This document shows positions 1 through 5,022 of a DNA stretch of 5,022 nt, piece after piece. Source of the DNA: an uncultured Clostridia bacterium. Its GTDB lineage: Bacteria > Bacillota > Clostridia > Christensenellales > CAG-138. Made by a program: the position numbers and the translations under genes. The stretch covers positions 1 through 5,022 of the forward strand of contig CAMHDC010000120.1 in the NCBI GenBank assembly GCA_946183765.1, read 5' to 3'. The stretch's first letter is position 1, and the number at the start of each line of letters is the position of its first letter. The notes under the pieces were generated by a model. It did no database searches. It saw nothing but the letters and a program-made list of their open reading frames with translations, and was not told the DNA's origin.

Positions 1-722
1 TTGGCGGCGTTCTTGTTGTAGCCGGTGGCCTTGAGCTCGTAGCCGAACTTGGTCCGATCCAGCACCACGCCCACCGCGATGGCGATGAGGATGGTCAGGG
101 GGATGGCGATGGTCACGTACTCGTTCCCGCCGAAGAGCTTGTCCAGGCCCATCTTGGGCAGGAAGGCCTTGGGGTTCACCTTGTCGAGATACAGGGTGTA
201 GGGGCTGGCCCCCTCCTTCACCTTGGTCAGAATGGTGTTGGTGGTGTAAAGGGCGATCCAGTTGAGCATAATGCCCGAAATGACCTCGTTCACGTTGCAG
301 TAGGACTTGAGAAGACCCACGATGCAGCCCAGGAGCGCGCCGGCGCAGATGGCCATGAGCATGCAGGCGTACCAGGGAAGGCCCAGGCCCAACGCGCCGT
401 AGAGACAAGCGCAGGCACCCGCCACGTACTGGCCGGCGGTGCCGATGTTGAACAGACCCACCTTATAGGCGAACAGGATGCTCAAGGAGCACAGCACCAG
501 GGGCATGGTCTTGGCCAGGGTGTTGGCGAACTTGCGCCACTGGGTGGCCGGCTTACTATAGGTCATAAAGTTCTTGAGAACGTTCACGATGGATTCGCCG
601 GCGCCGGCCGGATTGATGCACAGCAGCACGATGTATCCGATGAGCACGCCCAGCAGGATGCAGATGAGGGAGGCGATCAGCGCCTGTACCCCTTCTTTTT
701 CCAGGAAACTGCCCTTCTTCAT
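1..722 (-). CDS. ABC transporter permease, BMP/nucleoside (YufP/NupP-like) type; C-terminus beyond window
   Basis: This is the inner-membrane permease subunit of an ABC importer, and 240 codons are visible before the window ends. My translation gives hydrophobic segments at about residues 13-36, 73-87, 96-113, 117-138, 148-163 and 203-221. Family-type motifs are FNIGTAGQ (91-98), NEVISGIMLNWIA (145-157) and TKFGYELKATGYNKNAA (224-240), the last being the cytoplasmic coupling stretch typical of the BPD_transp_2 permeases. A periplasm-facing insertion (about 165-200) is as expected for the YufP/NupP branch. The ATG at 722 overlaps the TGA of the ATPase gene (ATGA) and is preceded by GAGGTGA, so translation is probably coupled. 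Relatives usually have about 350 residues, so roughly a third is missing. A second permease (YufQ/NupQ-like) is expected next. The likely substrate is nucleosides or a related solute, by family only; a sugar or other BMP-type ligand cannot be excluded. Confidence 0.9.
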   Translation of the reverse strand, partial: MKKGSFLEKEGVQALIASLICILLGVLIGYIVLLCINPAGAGESIVNVLKNFMTYSKPATQWRKFANTLAKTMPLVLCSLSILFAYKVGLFNIGTAGQYVAGACACLYGALGLGLPWYACMLMAICAGALLGCIVGLLKSYCNVNEVISGIMLNWIALYTTNTILTKVKEGASPYTLYLDKVNPKAFLPKMGLDKLFGGNEYVTIAIPLTILIAIAVGVVLDRTKFGYELKATGYNKNAA

Positions 723-2281
723 GCGATCACCTCATCTCTCTTGGCGCCGGCCATGTAGAGGCCCAGCTCCTCCTGTGTGGTCTTCTTGGGATCCAGCTCG
801 CCCACGATCTCGCCCTCGTACATGACCAGGATCCGATCGGGCACGTCCATGACCTCGTCCAGCTCCAGGGATACCAGCAGCACGGCCTTGCCCGCGTCAC
901 GCTGGGCCACCAGCTGCTTGTGGATGTATTCGATGGCGCCCACGTCCAAACCGCGGGTGGGCTGCACCGCCACCAGAAGCTCCGGGTCCTTGTCGATCTC
1001 CCGGCCCACGATGGCCTTCTGCTGGTTGCCGCCGGACATGCTGCGGGCGATGGTGATGGGGCCCTGACCGGAACGGACGTCGTACTGCTCGATGAGCTTC
1101 TCGGCGTACTTGCGGATGTTGCCCCGCTTCAGGAAGCCCGCCTTATCCGTGAACTCCGGCTCGAAGTACCGCTCCAGGATGAAGTTGTATTCGAGGGAAT
1201 AATCCAGGACCAGACCGTGCTTGTGCCGGTCCTCGGGGATGTGGCTCATGCCCAGGATGTTCCTCTCCCGGATGGGGGCCTTGCTGATGTCCTTGCCGTT
1301 CAGCAGGATCTTGCCGGACACCAGGGGCTCGAGGCCGGTGAGGCCATAGACGAACTCGGTCTGGCCGTTGCCGTCGATACCGGCGATGCACACGATCTCG
1401 CCCCGGCGGACCTTCAGGGACACGTTCTTTACGGCGTTGTTGCTGTGGGCTTTGGAGGCCACGGTCATGTTCTCCACGGAGAGGACCACCTCGCCGGGTT
1501 CCTTGGGCTCCTTGGCCACATGGAAGTTGACGTTGCGGCCCACCATCATGGCGGACAGCTCCTCGGCGGTGGTGTTCTTGGTCTCCACGGTGCCGATGTA
1601 CTTGCCCTTGCGCAGCACGGAGCAGCGGTCGGCCACGGCCATGATCTCGTTGAGCTTGTGGGAGATGAACAGGATGCTCTTGCCCTCCTTGGAGAGGTTC
1701 TTCATGATGGCCATGAGCTCGTCGATCTCCTGGGGGGTGAGCACGGCGGTGGGCTCGTCGAAGATCAGGATCTCGTTGTCCCGATAGAGCATCTTCAAAA
1801 TCTCGGTGCGCTGCTGCATGCCCACGGTGATATCCTCGATGCGGGCGTCAGGGTCCACCTGCAGGCCGTATTTTTCGGACAGGGCCAGAATCTTCTTGCG
1901 GGCTTCGTCTTTCTGGAGGAAGCCGGCGCGGGTGGGCTCCACGCCCATGATGATGTTGTCGAGGACCGTGAAGCACTCCACCAGCTTGAAGTGCTGATGG
2001 ACCATCCCGATGCCCAGATCGTTGGCGTCGTTGGGGTCCTTGATCTGGACCTCCTTGCCGTCCTTCTTGATGATCCCCTCCTCCGGCTGATAGAGGCCGA
2101 ACAGCACGCTCATCAGCGTGCTCTTGCCCGCGCCGTTCTCGCCGAGGAGCGCGTGGATCTCGCCCTTTTTCAGCTGAAGGGTGATGTCGTCGTTGGCGAT
2201 GATACCCGGGAACCGCTTGGTGATGTGCAGCATCTCTATGGCATAGGGACTCTGCGCCGCGGCGGATTTGACTTCTTCCAA
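719..2281 (-). CDS. ABC transporter ATP-binding protein with two ATPase domains (YufO/NupO/RbsA-like)
   Basis: This cytoplasmic energising subunit has two nucleotide-binding domains in one chain of 520 residues when started at the TTG at 2281, close to the usual ~510. Domain 1 shows Walker A GENGAGKST (47-55), a Q-loop in MVHQHF (around 96), the family-typical signature VGMQQR (153-158), Walker B LIFDEPTA (172-179) and the switch His in ISHKL (208). Domain 2 shows the normal degenerate features of this family: GIDGNGQTE (301-309) in place of a canonical Walker A, PEDR (349-352), signature SGGNQQK (416-422), AVQPTRGLD (438-446) and no switch His (VSLELDE). Such proteins serve BMP-lipoprotein-dependent nucleoside importers and the related sugar importers; the sugar RbsA group is the alternative. 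The gene is first in its operon behind its own promoter (2337-2365), and its TGA overlaps the permease ATG. Upstream in-frame codons to a TTG at 2305 are not used in this call because the ribosome site lies within them. Confidence 0.92.
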   Translation of the reverse strand: MEEVKSAAAQSPYAIEMLHITKRFPGIIANDDITLQLKKGEIHALLGENGAGKSTLMSVLFGLYQPEEGIIKKDGKEVQIKDPNDANDLGIGMVHQHFKLVECFTVLDNIIMGVEPTRAGFLQKDEARKKILALSEKYGLQVDPDARIEDITVGMQQRTEILKMLYRDNEILIFDEPTAVLTPQEIDELMAIMKNLSKEGKSILFISHKLNEIMAVADRCSVLRKGKYIGTVETKNTTAEELSAMMVGRNVNFHVAKEPKEPGEVVLSVENMTVASKAHSNNAVKNVSLKVRRGEIVCIAGIDGNGQTEFVYGLTGLEPLVSGKILLNGKDISKAPIRERNILGMSHIPEDRHKHGLVLDYSLEYNFILERYFEPEFTDKAGFLKRGNIRKYAEKLIEQYDVRSGQGPITIARSMSGGNQQKAIVGREIDKDPELLVAVQPTRGLDVGAIEYIHKQLVAQRDAGKAVLLVSLELDEVMDVPDRILVMYEGEIVGELDPKKTTQEELGLYMAGAKRDEVIA

Positions 2282-2299
2282 GGTGAACGCCCTCCTTCT
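2279..2299 (-). promoter_or_regulatory. Ribosome binding site that fixes a TTG start for the ABC ATPase
   Basis: AGAAGGAGG (2299-2291) is an almost perfect Shine-Dalgarno sequence, 9 nt ahead of TTG (2281-2279), which opens the frame TTG GAA GAA GTC. Starting at the upstream in-frame TTG (2305) would translate the Shine-Dalgarno itself as an Arg-rich run and has no good site of its own. The first in-frame ATG lies 16 codons further in and also lacks a site. Confidence 0.72.
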
Positions 2300-2336
2300 T
2301 CTCAAGACTCATGGCATACCCTGCCACTATGGAAAC

Positions 2337-2365
2337 AGTATACTATACGGACGGGGATAAAGCAA
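2337..2365 (-). promoter_or_regulatory. Predicted vegetative-type promoter of the ABC transporter operon
   Basis: Reading the minus strand, TTGCTT (2365-2360) and TATACT (2342-2337) are separated by 17 nt. The -10 matches consensus at 5 of 6 positions and the -35 at 3 of 6. The element sits in an AT-rich patch within an otherwise GC-rich sequence. It would start transcription near 2330, giving a leader of about 50 nt, too short for a typical purine riboswitch. No operator was recognised. Confidence 0.62.
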
Positions 2366-2402
2366 AGGCTATTTTGCGATTTGTGACAAAAATATGACAG
2401 GA

Positions 2403-2428
2403 AAAGCGCCGCGGAGAGGCGGCGCTTT
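2403..2428 (-). terminator. Intrinsic terminator after the ECF S-component gene
   Basis: A perfect 10-bp inverted repeat, AAAGCGCCGC and GCGGCGCTTT on the minus strand, encloses a 6-nt loop (CTCTCC). It lies 18 bp past the stop codon of the ECF gene. The T-run after the stem is short (CTTTT, then a second T-run about 11 nt later), so efficiency may be moderate. It separates the ECF unit from the ABC operon promoter. Confidence 0.8.
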
Positions 2429-2446
2429 CGTTCAGCGGAGAGTCCG

Positions 2447-2980
2447 TTATTCGTTCGGCATGAGTTTGGCCTTCTTGAGGGCCGCCACCAGCGGCGGGAT
2501 CAGGACCAGCTGGAGGATGATGCCCGGCCAGGCGTTGGCGAAAGCGCCGGCCCAGAAGGCGGCCAGGGTGAAGCCCTTGCCGGTGGCGCTCATGAGGATG
2601 GTCATGGCAAGACCCCAAACCAGCCGCCCGCCGATCATGGCGAGGATCAGGGCTACGTACAGGAAGGGGGTCTTCTTGGGCAGGAGCTTATAGAAGAGCC
2701 CGGAGAGCAGGCCGTAGGCCGCCAGCTCGAAGGCCATGGCCGTAGCCGTGGGGAACAGGGGCGGCATGCCGAAGATCAGCGAGCGCAGGATAGGCGCGAC
2801 GAGCCCCACGCCCAGGCCCCACAAGGGCCCGCAAAGGAAGCCGCAGAGGAGCACGGGGATGTGCATGGGCAACAGCTTGCTGCCGATCTGGGGGATCTGG
2901 CCCGTCAAAAAGGGAAGCACCAGGCAGAGAGCCAGGCAGACGCCGGCATAGGTCAGCTTCAGAATGTTCTTGTTTTTCAT
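2447..2980 (-). CDS. ECF transporter S component (substrate-binding membrane subunit), substrate unassigned
   Basis: This is a small, very hydrophobic membrane protein of 177 residues with about six helices (roughly 8-26, 40-60, 62-72, 80-100, 105-130, 142-168), a positively charged N-terminus and a basic C-terminal tail. Length and layout fit the vitamin-binding S subunits of energy-coupling-factor importers (ECF_trnsprt-like). A small-xxx-small pattern in helix 1 (GVCLA, 13-17) resembles the AxxxA contact to EcfT. The segment LLPMHIPVLLCGFLCGP (36-52) followed by LRSLIFGMPPLFPT (65-78) looks like a conserved Clostridia S-component signature, but it does not tell me the ligand. No EcfA, EcfA' or EcfT gene is nearby, so it probably shares a module encoded elsewhere. 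I chose the ATG at 2980 because AAAGGA lies 6 nt upstream. An in-frame extension to 3025 would cross the leader terminator and is unlikely. A cobalamin-precursor, B6, pantothenate or thiamine-type substrate is possible. Confidence 0.82.
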   Translation of the reverse strand: MKNKNILKLTYAGVCLALCLVLPFLTGQIPQIGSKLLPMHIPVLLCGFLCGPLWGLGVGLVAPILRSLIFGMPPLFPTATAMAFELAAYGLLSGLFYKLLPKKTPFLYVALILAMIGGRLVWGLAMTILMSATGKGFTLAAFWAGAFANAWPGIILQLVLIPPLVAALKKAKLMPNE

Positions 2981-3108
2981 GGGTTTTCCTTTCCTTGGAC
3001 GCAAAAAGCACCGCCCTCCGTTCACGGAAGGGCGATGCCTTCAAAGCATCCGTTCAAATGATAGTCTTGACGGGCGTGCGGCCCCGCGCCGGCTTCCTGC
3101 CGACGGGG
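2981..3108 (-). promoter_or_regulatory. Structured 5' leader with attenuator, candidate riboswitch of unrecognised class
   Basis: Between the promoter and the ECF start codon lies a leader of about 120 nt. On the minus strand it contains a GC hairpin (CCCCG/CGGGG with inner CGGC/GCCG, 3108-3082; its 5' edge may precede the true start site). Next is a hairpin CCGTCAA/TTGA-A-CGG with one bulged A and a 9-nt loop (3073-3050), and then GATGC/GCATC with a 7-nt loop (3050-3034). The last uses the 5' foot of the downstream terminator, so both cannot form. GCACGCCC (3079-3072) can also pair with the terminator's 3' arm GGGC-G-GTGC (3016-3008). I looked for and did not find hallmarks of TPP, FMN, cobalamin, lysine, THF or T-box leaders. 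The architecture is visible; the ligand and even regulation are inferred. Confidence 0.5.
3003..3038 (-). terminator. Intrinsic terminator inside the ECF leader (attenuator and/or end of the kam operon)
   Basis: On the minus strand GCATCGCCC (3038-3030) pairs with GGGCGGTGC (3016-3008), including one G-T pair. TCCG/CGGA then continues the stem past one bulged T and closes a TGAA tetraloop, and five T residues follow (3007-3003). It stands only 22 bp before the ECF start codon and downstream of a near-consensus promoter. It would therefore stop both read-through from kamDE-DUF3842 and initiation at the ECF promoter unless an alternative fold forms. Confidence 0.85.
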
Positions 3109-3110
3109 AA

Positions 3111-3140
3111 AGTATAGCAAAGAAGCCGGCCCTCTGTCAA
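3111..3140 (-). promoter_or_regulatory. Near-consensus promoter for the ECF gene, -35 overlapping the upstream stop codon
   Basis: TTGACA (3140-3135) and TATACT (3116-3111) are 18 nt apart on the minus strand. TG one base ahead of the -10 (TGCTATACT) gives an extended -10. This is 11 of 12 hexamer positions in a GC-rich setting, so chance is unlikely. The TGA stop of the DUF3842 gene lies within the -35 box. The predicted start is near 3104. Confidence 0.8.
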
Positions 3141-3553
3141 TCGGCTTTTTGCAGCAGATCCGCGATCCGGCGCGCGGCGTCCTCCACGAGCTCGCCCATG
3201 GACCTCTCCCCCACCCCGGCCACCAGGGTGTCGCACCGGTTCATGGGGATCAGCACCCGAACGGCGTCGCTCCGGCCCACGGCCATGGCCATGGCGGGGG
3301 TCACCTCGCCCAAAAGGGCGTCCGCGATGACGATGCCCATGGGCCCGGCGATGATCTTCGCCTTCCGGGCGTTGACCACCACGGCGTTCTCCCCCGTGGC
3401 AGCCCGGTCCGCGCCGCCCTTGAGCATGTTCTCCGTGGCGGTGGAATTGGTGCCCACCACGGTGATGTCCGCCCGGGGCACAGCCTCCCGCAGCCGTTTG
3501 GTCAGGAGCTTGCCCAGGTTGCCGCCCTGACCGTCGATGATCAGAATATCCAT
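3137..3553 (-). CDS. DUF3842 family protein of the lysine-fermentation operon, function unknown
   Basis: This 138-residue soluble protein resembles the DUF3842 family, which I recognise from its start (DILIIDGQGGNLGKLL, 2-17) and from GTNSTAT (34-40), GATGEN-like AATGENAVVVNA (51-62), GPMGIVIADALLGEVTP (70-86) and LIPMNRC (101-107). The N-terminal beta strand and glycine-rich loop followed by a helix look like a Rossmann-type nucleotide or cofactor site; this is inference from pattern. No signal peptide or membrane helix is seen. The ATG at 3553 has GGAGGG 5 nt upstream and lies 13 bp after kamE, so it is almost certainly cotranscribed. The family has no established biochemical role as far as I know. 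Position behind kamDE suggests a role in lysine degradation or aminomutase upkeep. It is not one of the known aminomutase reactivase subunits by size or motif. Confidence 0.85.
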   Translation of the reverse strand: MDILIIDGQGGNLGKLLTKRLREAVPRADITVVGTNSTATENMLKGGADRAATGENAVVVNARKAKIIAGPMGIVIADALLGEVTPAMAMAVGRSDAVRVLIPMNRCDTLVAGVGERSMGELVEDAARRIADLLQKAD

Positions 3554-3566
3554 AAAAACCCTCCGT

Positions 3567-4358
3567 TTATCTGTCCAGTCCCCGCCGGGTCATCTCCTCC
3601 ACGGCGAAGGACGCTACGTCTTCGGCGAACTTGCGGGGGCCGAAGCCGGCGTCGAAGCCCAGCTCCTTCGCCAGCTCGTGGGTGATCCGGGCGCCGCCGC
3701 AGATGACCACGAACCGGGAACGAAGGCCCTCCGCCTCCAGCAGCTCGATGAGCTCCGTCATGTTCTGAATGTGCACGTCTTTCTGGGTCACGGTCTGGGA
3801 CACCAGCAGCACGTCGGCGTTCAGCGCCACGGCCTTCCTTACGAAGTCCTCGTTCTCCACCTGGGCCCCCAGGTTGTAAGCTTCGATCATCTCGTAGCGC
3901 TCGAGGCCGTAGTGGCCCGCGAAGCCCTTGCGGTTCATGATGGCGTCGATGCCCACGGTGTGGGCGTCCGTGCCGGTGGACGCGCCGACGAATACCAGCT
4001 TTCGGCCGAAGTGGCTGCGGATATAGTCGTTGACCTCCTCCATGGACATGACGCTGCTCTCCACGGTCTTGACCTCGATGTGCTCGTAGTCCACCGTGTG
4101 GATACAGGCGCCGTAGACCACGTAGAAGGTGAAATCGTCGTCCAGCTTCACCGTCCCGGCCACGTTGGGCTCCTCGAGTCCCATCTTGCGGGCCAACTGC
4201 CGGGCGGCCTCCATGCCCTTCTCATCGTCCTTCACGGGCAGGGTGAAGCTCAGCTGCACCTTGCCGTCGTTCATGGTGTCGCCGTAAGCCTTGATCCGGG
4301 TGAGATCCAGGGTCCTGTCAAAGCTCTTGACGCTCATATCGTAGAGTCCGCCGCTCAT
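3567..4358 (-). CDS. kamE: Lysine 5,6-aminomutase beta subunit (B12- and PLP-binding)
   Basis: This is the cobalamin-binding subunit of the KamDE enzyme (EC 5.4.3.3), which moves the terminal amino group of beta-lysine or D-lysine from C6 to C5 in anaerobic lysine fermentation. Its 263 residues match the family length of about 262. An N-terminal dimerisation region (about 1-115) precedes a Rossmann B12 domain (about 118-255). The base-off/His-on motif is DAHTVG (131-136) with His133 as lower ligand; SQTVT (187-191) and CGGARIT (220-226) complete the corrin site. Lys144 in MNRKG is the expected PLP Schiff-base lysine; both His133 and Lys144 fall at the numbers I recall for the Clostridium sticklandii enzyme. 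The ATG at 4358 overlaps the kamD stop (ATGA) with AAGGAGG 6 nt upstream. Ornithine 4,5-aminomutase OraE is ruled out because it is a single chain of over 700 residues. Confidence 0.96.
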   Translation of the reverse strand: MSGGLYDMSVKSFDRTLDLTRIKAYGDTMNDGKVQLSFTLPVKDDEKGMEAARQLARKMGLEEPNVAGTVKLDDDFTFYVVYGACIHTVDYEHIEVKTVESSVMSMEEVNDYIRSHFGRKLVFVGASTGTDAHTVGIDAIMNRKGFAGHYGLERYEMIEAYNLGAQVENEDFVRKAVALNADVLLVSQTVTQKDVHIQNMTELIELLEAEGLRSRFVVICGGARITHELAKELGFDAGFGPRKFAEDVASFAVEEMTRRGLDR

Positions 4359-5022
4359 TTCGTGCCTCCTTCCAGCAGGGTCAGGAAGGGGTTGTAGTAC
4401 CCCTCGGCCCGGAGCACCACCCCGGAAAGGCCCTTGCCGCCGTCCCGCATGCGCTTGATATCCGCGAAGGTGCCGTGCTCCAAGGTGGCGAACAGGCCGT
4501 CGCGCTGGATCTTCTCCAGCAGGTCCGCAGCCTTCGAGAGCACCTCGTCCGCCCGGTGGGCCATGATGCCGTCGGGTCGGAAGGTCAGCTCCGCCCCCAG
4601 ATCCTTCATGGTGTTGAACACGTACCGGGCGTTCTCGATGGACAGGGCCCGATCGGACATGAAGGGCGTGTGGATGGCCTCGGTCATCATGCCCAAAAGG
4701 TGGATCTTCTGGCCGGTCAGGATGGTGACCATGTTGAACAGGGCGTCCTGGACGTGGCCCCGGAAGATGTTGCCCGTCATGAACTTGGTGGGCGGCATGT
4801 ACTTCAAGGGGGCCTTGGGGAAGATCTCCCGGGCCATCTGAGCCTGCGCCAGCTCATAGAGGAACCCGTTCTCCCGGGCGGGGTCGATCTCGAAAGCGTG
4901 GCCCAGGCCCTGCTGCTCCTCGGGCAGCCCCGCGCAGAGGGCGAACTGCTCGTTGAGGAACTGGCTGGCCAGGACCGTGTGGGCCTCCTCCACCGCGTCC
5001 GCCGTGGTGAGATAGTTGTCCT
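4355..5022 (-). CDS. kamD: Lysine 5,6-aminomutase alpha subunit, C-terminal part (5' end beyond window)
   Basis: This is the catalytic TIM-barrel subunit that pairs with KamE; the barrel holds PLP and substrate and receives adenosylcobalamin from KamE. About 222 C-terminal residues are visible out of the roughly 516 usual for the family. The frame stays open to the window edge: residues DNYLTTADA precede the GTG codon at 4993, so that codon is internal and not the start. Recognisable stretches are LASQFLNEQFALCAG, KYMPPTKFMTGNIFRG, LLGMMTEAIHTPFMSDRA and FATLEHGTFADIKR, characteristic of KamD. The visible part ends by a TGA that overlaps the kamE start, the standard kamD-kamE arrangement, which supports stoichiometric expression. 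Upstream, other lysine-pathway genes (kamA, kdd, kce or similar) are expected but not seen. Confidence 0.95.
   Translation of the reverse strand, partial: DNYLTTADAVEEAHTVLASQFLNEQFALCAGLPEEQQGLGHAFEIDPARENGFLYELAQAQMAREIFPKAPLKYMPPTKFMTGNIFRGHVQDALFNMVTILTGQKIHLLGMMTEAIHTPFMSDRALSIENARYVFNTMKDLGAELTFRPDGIMAHRADEVLSKAADLLEKIQRDGLFATLEHGTFADIKRMRDGGKGLSGVVLRAEGYYNPFLTLLEGGTK

Noticed and set aside
920..2386. Long plus-strand open frame (488 codons) opposite the ABC ATPase
   Set aside because: The translation is rich in His, Gly, Leu, Val and Asp with no recognisable domain, and it lies exactly antisense to a clear two-domain ATPase. It is a composition effect of GC-biased third positions.
2306..2400. 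Purine riboswitch ahead of the nucleoside-type ABC operon
   Set aside because: The predicted leader is only about 50 nt and shows no three-way-junction core. No terminator or antiterminator lies between the promoter and the ATPase start.
2981..3108. Cobalamin or lysine riboswitch as identity of the ECF leader
   Set aside because: Both were attractive given the neighbouring B12-dependent lysine enzyme, but the leader is too short and I could not find the conserved B12-box or lysine aptamer core sequences.
3537..4397. Plus-strand open frame (286 codons) opposite kamE
   Set aside because: It mirrors kamE with a low-complexity His/Val/Leu/Gly-rich product and no homology I recognise. kamE has intact catalytic residues, a ribosome site and an operon context.
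4355..4993. GTG at 4993 as the start of kamD
   Set aside because: The frame is open through the window edge and the residues upstream (DNYLTTADA) read as conserved KamD sequence. The protein would also be less than half the family length.
3567..5022. Ornithine 4,5-aminomutase (OraS/OraE) instead of lysine 5,6-aminomutase
   Set aside because: OraE fuses barrel and B12 domain in one long chain, and OraS is a small separate subunit. Here the barrel and the B12 domain are separate overlapping genes of KamD/KamE type and length.

Overview
All recognisable genes in this GC-rich window lie on the minus strand, so transcription runs from high to low coordinates. The gene set (a lysine 5,6-aminomutase operon, an orphan ECF transporter S component, a BMP/nucleoside-type ABC importer) together with the strong GGAGG-type ribosome sites suggests an anaerobic, amino-acid-fermenting Clostridia member. 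A GC-rich Oscillospiraceae-like lineage is my best guess, but this is inference and no rRNA or marker gene is present.

Layout in the direction of transcription. (1) 5022-3137: the C-terminal part of kamD, kamE (ATGA overlap) and a DUF3842 family gene (13-bp gap) form the tail of a lysine-fermentation operon. KamDE is the adenosylcobalamin- and PLP-dependent aminomutase that converts beta-lysine (or D-lysine) to the 3,5- (or 2,5-) diaminohexanoate. (2) 3140-2447: a near-consensus promoter whose -35 box overlaps the DUF3842 stop codon drives a leader of roughly 120 nt. The leader contains a strong intrinsic terminator and competing pairings and ends at a small six-helix ECF transporter S component. 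This leader is the most interesting element of the window: it has the layout of a transcription-attenuation riboswitch, and I cannot assign it to a known class. (3) 2428-2403 is a hairpin terminator behind the ECF gene. (4) 2365-1: a second promoter drives a two-domain ABC ATPase that starts at a TTG codon, followed by an ATGA-overlapped permease that runs off the window. This is a YufO/NupO-YufP/NupP-like importer of nucleosides or similar solutes; its second permease and lipoprotein are expected outside the window.

How the parts may relate: the aminomutase needs B12 and B6 cofactors, and ECF S components usually import vitamins or their precursors. A cofactor-supply role for the ECF gene is therefore possible but unproven. 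The ABC importer has its own promoter and terminator boundary and need not be linked to lysine metabolism.

No stretch longer than 300 bases lacks a gene. The two intergenic regions (2282-2446 and 2981-3136) are filled by the regulatory elements listed. Long plus-strand open frames opposite the ABC ATPase and kamE are composition shadows.
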